Of a stretch of 64,000 nt of DNA, positions 58,921-64,000 are shown piece by piece; position 1 is the first letter of the stretch; the number at the start of each line of letters is the position of its first letter. Source of the stretch: Diphasiastrum complanatum (taxonomy: Eukaryota; Streptophyta; Lycopodiopsida; Lycopodiales; Lycopodiaceae); contig CM055102.1 of NCBI GenBank assembly GCA_029204225.1, forward strand, positions 46,289,820-46,353,819. Direction: 5' to 3'. Made by a program: the position numbers and the translations under genes. The notes beneath the pieces are model-generated. The model was not told the origin of the DNA. It worked only from the letters and a program-made list of their open reading frames with translations, and did no database searches.

Positions 58921-60905
58921 AAATATTAAGAATTCTTCCTCAGAGAACATGATGAAAGTTTCGGATTTTTAGTCCATGTACTAATAGAACAATTTTTACC
59001 TTGATTGAATAAAGCATGCGAAATTAAGAGACAATTTTAGACAATCAGAATAACTGATAAAATCATCTGTTGAGAAACTTTGATAAAAAATGAAAATTTT
59101 TATAATTCTGAATCTGAATCATCAGTATACATCTCTTGTTGTCTTGTTTCTCTATTGTGTCTCTTTTGAGTGAGTAGTTACAACGAGTAGTGCACATGTA
59201 TTTATATTATTACAGGATAGGTCTTTTGGCCTTTTAATTCTGTAACAGTAGATCTAACTGTTAAGACGATTGATATTCAAATAAACGTTCCGTTTCTAGA
59301 CTCGAATGATTTCTGTTTGTGAATTGTTCGTGATAGCTTGTCTCTTCGTTGTTGGATTTATTTCATCTACTCTCCTAAATCCCATTTTAATCTGCCTCCA
59401 TTCATGCTGCATATCTACTCGCATTGTCGCACAGTCTGCATATTAACATGCAAATTCTCACAGGCGAAGGAATCATGACACTATGTTTTTAAACGTGTTC
59501 AGGTGACAACCAACATTCACCTCAACAAAGGCTGACGTTGCCTCCTTTTCATGCTCACCCGATGCAGCTACGCTAATAGACTAGACAACAACTGCAGCCA
59601 CCCACGATCTCCTACAGACAACACATCCACCCTGTACTTTCTTCATCTGCACACTTGTAACATGATGTGTATATATATTGAATACCATCTATGTATTCAG
59701 TGAGATGAGATTGATTGATCAGATATCATTGATTGAAGATCAAGTGTCGGTAAATTAGCATCAAAAGCTTATCAGAGAGATAGACAAAGTAGATGCCTTG
59801 TGCATTGATTCTCTATTGTCAATAATAAGGTTTCATTCCTTTACAGATTGAATTAGCTTCGTAGGACACGCAATTTCATCCGCTATTGTCTTGTGCTCTA
59901 CTACATTATTGACATGTATACTTTATATACTTAATCTGATAATTGTTCTTTGTTCTGCGTCCAGATCTGTGTTAATATTGCTATGCTTATTATTCATTTT
60001 GTCTGATTTTTTTAGTTGCTCATTTTGATAATAGACGACTAACATTTAGTTTTGTCTTTCACAAATCTTTCACGACTAATTTTCAGTCGAGCATAGTCTA
60101 GCTCTTCACGAATCATTCGTGACACATAATTTGTCTTGCTATTTGCGACAAGTTATTCTTCTGACGCTTCATTTATTAATGTTTGGCTGCATAATCAAGA
60201 ATGACCGTGATTTCCATCACTAACATTCTGTTCATTCTAATAGGCATAGTCATGCTTACAGAGAGAGTCGTATAGCTCATTCCGCTGCGCACGAACACTT
60301 TTTGTTCGAGTTCATTTCTCGTTCATGTTCGTCATATCCCTTCTTGAGCTAATTTTCTCGTTTCTAACATATGACACCTTTCTACTCCTTCTCATCCCTT
60401 TCTCTCTCTCCAACATTAGAAAGGTGTTGTATGTTAGAAACGAAAAAATTAGCTCAAAAAGGGGTAAGACGAACATGACCGAGAAACGAACTCGAATGAG
60501 AAATGAACTCGAACAGAAGTGTTCGTCTTACCCCTTTTTGAGCTGATTTTTTCGTTTCTAGCATGTGACACCTTTCTGCTCCTTCTCGTCCCTCTCTCTT
60601 TCCAACATTCGTGATAGTCCTTCATACAGTTTCGTGTTTCATGAATTGTTTGCGATAGTTAATAGTTTTGAGGTTGAACAAGAATCAAAAATATTTTGCG
60701 ACAAGATATTGTTCTCGAATCTTTCGAGTTTCAACAAGAACATGTTTGTGAATCTTTCGAGTTTCAACAAGAATATATTTCATGAATCTTTCGAGTTTGA
60801 ACATGAATAGAAATGTTTCGAGCTTGAGTTCATTTCTTAGCCTTTGTCAGTTAAACTGTGCACTTTGTTAGTAGAGCCGAGAGTTGTCTCATAAGGTGTT
60901 CTACA
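58921..60905 (-). mobile_element. LTR region incl. 3' LTR of copia A4 with a foldback
   Basis: On the minus strand the A4 3' LTR starts TGTAGAACACC at 60905, after the tract TTTGAGAGGGAGC. Its end is not clear. The part at 60292-60611 holds an inverted-direct repeat cluster. 58921-60200 carries no gene; a stretch near 59890 resembles 6880. Confidence 0.5.
60292..60611. repeat. Direct-inverted-direct repeat trio (foldback)
   Basis: Unit 1 (60292-60416) contains CGTTCATGTTCGTC, GAGCTAATTTT, CGTTTCTAACATATGACACC and TTTCT. Unit 2 (60417-60523) is its inverted copy (AGAAAGGTGTTGTATGTTAG, AGCTCAAAAAGGGGTAAGAC), with about 16 extra bases. Unit 3 (about 60521-60611) is again direct (GAGCTGATTTTTTCGTTTC, CTCCTTCTCGTCCCTCTCTC). 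Arms 1 and 2 are over 85% alike by eye and could form a stem of about 90 bp. Confidence 0.85.
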
Positions 60906-63541
60906 GCTCCCTCTCAAAGTGGGCAGTTGGATTAATCCCAATCTTCTTCGTTGCTTCTCGAACAAGTGGCTTTTTAAAAATATCGGTTGTCATTTCCTCT
61001 ATAGGTATGAAGACTGTCTTCAATATCTTCTTTTCGACTAAGTCCCAAATTACATGATACTTGATAGCTATATGCTTTGTTTTCGAATGAAACACAAGAT
61101 CTTTCGTAAGATAGATTGCTGAAGTGTTATCCATTAACAAGATATAAGGTTCAAAAATAGTATCATCAAATCCTTCCAACATTTGTTTGATCCATATTAG
61201 CTCGTTTGCCATCTTAGCTGCTGCTACATATTCAGCCTCACAGGAAGATTGAGCTACTGTTGTTTGCTTCTTGCTTATCCAGAGTATGGCTACGCCAGAT
61301 GCTAGAGTACAACCTCCCGAAATACTTTTGCTATCATCCTTCATGGATGCCCAGCTTGTGTCACTATAAGATTCGATCCAAAATCCAGCTTCCTTCGAAT
61401 GACACAGTCCATAGTCTTTTGTTTACTGGAGATATTGTACTACTCTCTTTGCTAACTTCCAATACAACGATCTTGGGTTCTAAGTAAATTGGCTCAGCTT
61501 GTATATTGCAAATGCTATATCAGGTCTGGTGTTGTCTGCAAGATACAACAATGATCCAATCATCCAACAATAGGGTGTATTGGCCATTCGCTTCTCTTCC
61601 TCGAGAGTCTACGGACAATCTGACTTGCTCAGTATTGTTCCAGGTATCATGAGAGTATGCACATCTTTGCATTCGAGCATGTTGAAGTCTTCAATGATTT
61701 TCTGAATGTACTTCTGTTGGTGAAGATACAACTTACCACTTTCAAAGTCTCTTTGGATCTGCAAGCCTAGATAGATTTTTGCTTCTCCTAGGTCAGCGAT
61801 CTCAAGTATTCTAGAAATATCTCTTTTGACATCTGAAATTAACTTATCTTTTCTTGAGAAGATAAGCATGTCGTCAACATAAACAGCTAGAATGATTATT
61901 TCAGTTTGGACTTGTTTAATATAGACATTCGATTCAGCGAATAGAGGTTCGAAGCCTAAAGAATGTAGTGCTTCGTCCTTCTTTCTATACCATTGTCTGG
62001 CTGCTTGTTTCAGACCATAGATGCTTTTATTCATGTAACATCCGAATTCTAGATATTCTTGGCTTACGAAACCAAGTGGTTGGTCCATGAATAAATCTTC
62101 TTATAATTTTAAGATCATGAGCCACTACATAAGCAAATAACAAGCGCATTGATGTGTGTTTGACTACCAGTGAGAAAAGTATCAGTGTAGTAGATTCCAT
62201 ATTTTTGTGAAAAACCTTTCGCAACCAACCTTGCTTTGTATCTGATGTTTTTTCCATCAGGACCTATTTTGATCTTGTAGATCCACTTGCATTTGACTAG
62301 TTTTTTTCCATCAGGTATAGGTGCAAGTGTCCATACATTGTTCTTATACATGGATGACATTTCGTCCTCCATTGCTTGAATCCAGTGATCATTATCTGGT
62401 CCATCAATAGCTTTCTCGAATATGTGAGGTTCGTTTGTGAAACCACAAAATTTGATGGCTATATTTGTGAAAACATCCTCACCAAACCTTTTTGGTGGTT
62501 CTCTTTGTCTTTCAGATCTTCTCACAGTCTGTACAGGTTTCGAATTAGATTCTGCATTTTTTGGTTCGACCTTGTCTGCTAGAATTCGAGCTGGTGATTT
62601 GAGTTTATTAGGTACTCGATCTTGAATTCCCTCTGAATCTAGTAATTGTCATTCATCATTTGCTTGTTTTACTTCTGTTGTTGGTAACTCATAGTAATTT
62701 TTGAGAATTTCATAGCCGACTAAGTCATTGTCTGCTATGTACTTTGACTCATCAAATTTGACATCTCGAATATTTTGCCAGTTTTGGCATATGTTGCAAA
62801 TTGTCCTATCACCAAAATTTTTCTGTTGTTTTCCAAATTGTTGATCATTTGTTTTGGATTCGTTTCCACTCTTTTTAGACGACTCCCTCTTAAACTTAGA
62901 CTTCTTTGAAGATTTATCCTTCTGAGTAAATAGAGCATTTTTGGAATCACCATTATCGTCATAGCATTCGCGAGCTTCTACTTCCGCTTTGACTCCATCT
63001 ATAGCCTTTTGAAGTGTCATTGTTGAAACTTTCGCCAATAAAGTTCGAGTTGTATGGAATGACCTGGGTAGGGCTTGAAGAAAATAGCTAAGCTATTTTT
63101 CCATTGGGATTGCATTTTTTGTGCCAGAATTCTGCAAAGAAATAAACAAATCTTTTATCTTTCGTATGAAAGTGGTCAGCCGTCCCATTGTAGGTAAGTT
63201 AATTGGTCTTCTAAGAACATGATTTGATTACGAGATCGAGTCTCATTCTTGGTTTGCAATTCTTCCCATAATTCTTTCACGTTCGAAATTGATGTAAGAT
63301 CTAGCATTATGTTGTCATGCACTGAAGACACAATAATTGCTATAGCTCTGTCATTTCTCAAACTCCATTTTTGAAGTCCTTAGCTAGGAGTAATTGGCTT
63401 CTCTTCTACTGGTTCTACCCATTGCCAAAGACCTTTGCCCTTCAGTATGAGTGAAGTCTTTAATTTCCAGATCAAATAATTCGAACCTTCTGTATCCAAG
63501 ATCGTACTAATCTTAGACTGAATATTGCTTATCGACGACAT
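60906..63541 (-). pseudogene. Copia family A gag-pol deletion derivative (element A4)
   Basis: In coding order: gag start ATG at 63541 (SSISNIQSKISTILDTEGSN, then YLIWKLKTSLILKGKGLW), gag middle (63361-63176, 63038-62830), a zinc-knuckle start (RTICNIC) fused at about 62780 to the linker after integrase (IRDVKFDESKYIADND), RT (62525-61609: CKWIYKIKIGPDGKNIRYKA, SIYGLKQAARQWY, ILAVYVDDMLIFSRKDKL intact) and RNase H (61344-60901: GCTLASGVAILWISKKQT, SSCEAEYVAAAKMANELIW, MDNTSAIYLTKDLVFHSK, TDIFKKPL). The integrase is wholly deleted and frameshifts are few, so this is the best-kept RT/RNase H of the family. It ends at a polypurine tract before the 3' LTR. Confidence 0.88.
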
Positions 63542-63606
63542 CTTCTAACCTTCTGAAAAAGCTCCAGATAGGGCTGCTGATGGATGTGTGAAGGATGCTG
63601 AGAGAG

Positions 63607-63650
63607 GTTCTCTGATACCATTGTATCTGCTCTGATATGCTCTGATACCA
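63607..63650 (-). other. Primer site of A4, partly duplicated
   Basis: The minus strand reads TGGTATCAGAG starting at 63620 and again at 63650, with another ATCAGAGC in between. The 5' LTR that should follow is missing; copia integrase codons of another element start immediately. Confidence 0.65.
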
Positions 63651-64000
63651 CTATAGAAAAAATGTTGTCTTCGAGGAAGATGACATCTCGACTAATTGAG
63701 ATATGGCTCGACTCAACATCGTAGATTTGATGGGCCTTGTTTAATGTCAAGTATCCAATGAAGATACTCATGTAGCTAACAGGGTCAAGTTTCTTTCTTA
63801 GATTAGAGAGAATGTGTACATAACAAAGACAACCAAACACTCGAAGGTGTCTTCGACTTGGTTTGTAGCCATAGAAAGCTTTGAAAGGAGTCTTTGAGTC
63901 GACTACTTTGGTACTCGAATAGTTTTGCAAATAGCAAGCTGTTGAAACAACTTTAGCTCGAAAATTCTTGGTGAGCTGAGCGCTTGACATCATTGATCAT
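63651..64000 (-). pseudogene. Copia integrase C-terminal part (minus strand, runs off the window)
   Basis: Reads AKVVSTACYLQNYSSTKVVD, TPFKAFYGYKPSRRHLRVFG, CLCYVHILSNLRKKLDP, FIGYLTLNKAHQIYD, SISRDVIFLEDNIFS: the conserved end of the copia integrase core and the following domain. The frame stays open through the primer-site copies of A4 down to 63529, making a chimeric frame. The upstream part is outside the window. Confidence 0.82.

Overview
Plant nuclear DNA dominated by retrotransposon debris. The signs are intron-containing genes with GT...AG splice sites, a plant two-LIM protein, a patatin-like lipase, Ty1/copia elements with initiator-Met tRNA primer sites (TGGTATCAGAGC) and Ty3/gypsy elements with an Asp-tRNA type primer site (TGGCGCC...). 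The large introns, high repeat load and a ParB-plus-DNA-methylase gene suggest a large-genome, possibly non-flowering vascular plant such as a fern. That lineage call is inference, not shown by the sequence.

Layout. 1-11 kb: a gypsy integrase tail, then several broken copia elements in both orientations, with a solo LTR and a (GA)n expansion inside them. 11-13.6 kb: no recognisable gene. 13.6-19.4 kb: a five-exon LIM gene (+). 19.4-22 kb: duplicated 3' flank of that gene and a TTCGAA-rich patch. 22-31 kb: gypsy pol (+), then a minus-strand gypsy element split by a nested copia insertion with a 5-bp target duplication. 31-33.1 kb: a broken multi-exon gene remnant I do not recognise. 33.4-44.8 kb: copia LTRs and internally deleted copies of one copia family, with a gypsy integrase piece. 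46.2-49.3 kb: a two-exon patatin-like gene (-). 50.6-52.5 kb: a gypsy integrase relic interrupted by a CACTA-like terminus with a dense GACGTC array and two well-spliced exons. 52.5-54 kb: copia 3' end. 54-57.1 kb: the most unusual locus, a multi-exon gene (-) encoding a ParB-like domain followed by a DNA-methyltransferase-like domain, now carrying several lesions. 57.8-64 kb: more copia fragments, including an LTR with a foldback.

Probably functional host genes are the LIM and patatin-like genes. Almost everything else is mobile DNA in decay. Within one copia family (called family A here) each copy has lost a different internal block. The ParB/methylase gene is flanked by a truncated copia element that seems to have removed its 3' end. 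Boundaries of degenerate elements are approximate; exon boundaries come from splice consensus plus open frame and were not checked against transcripts.
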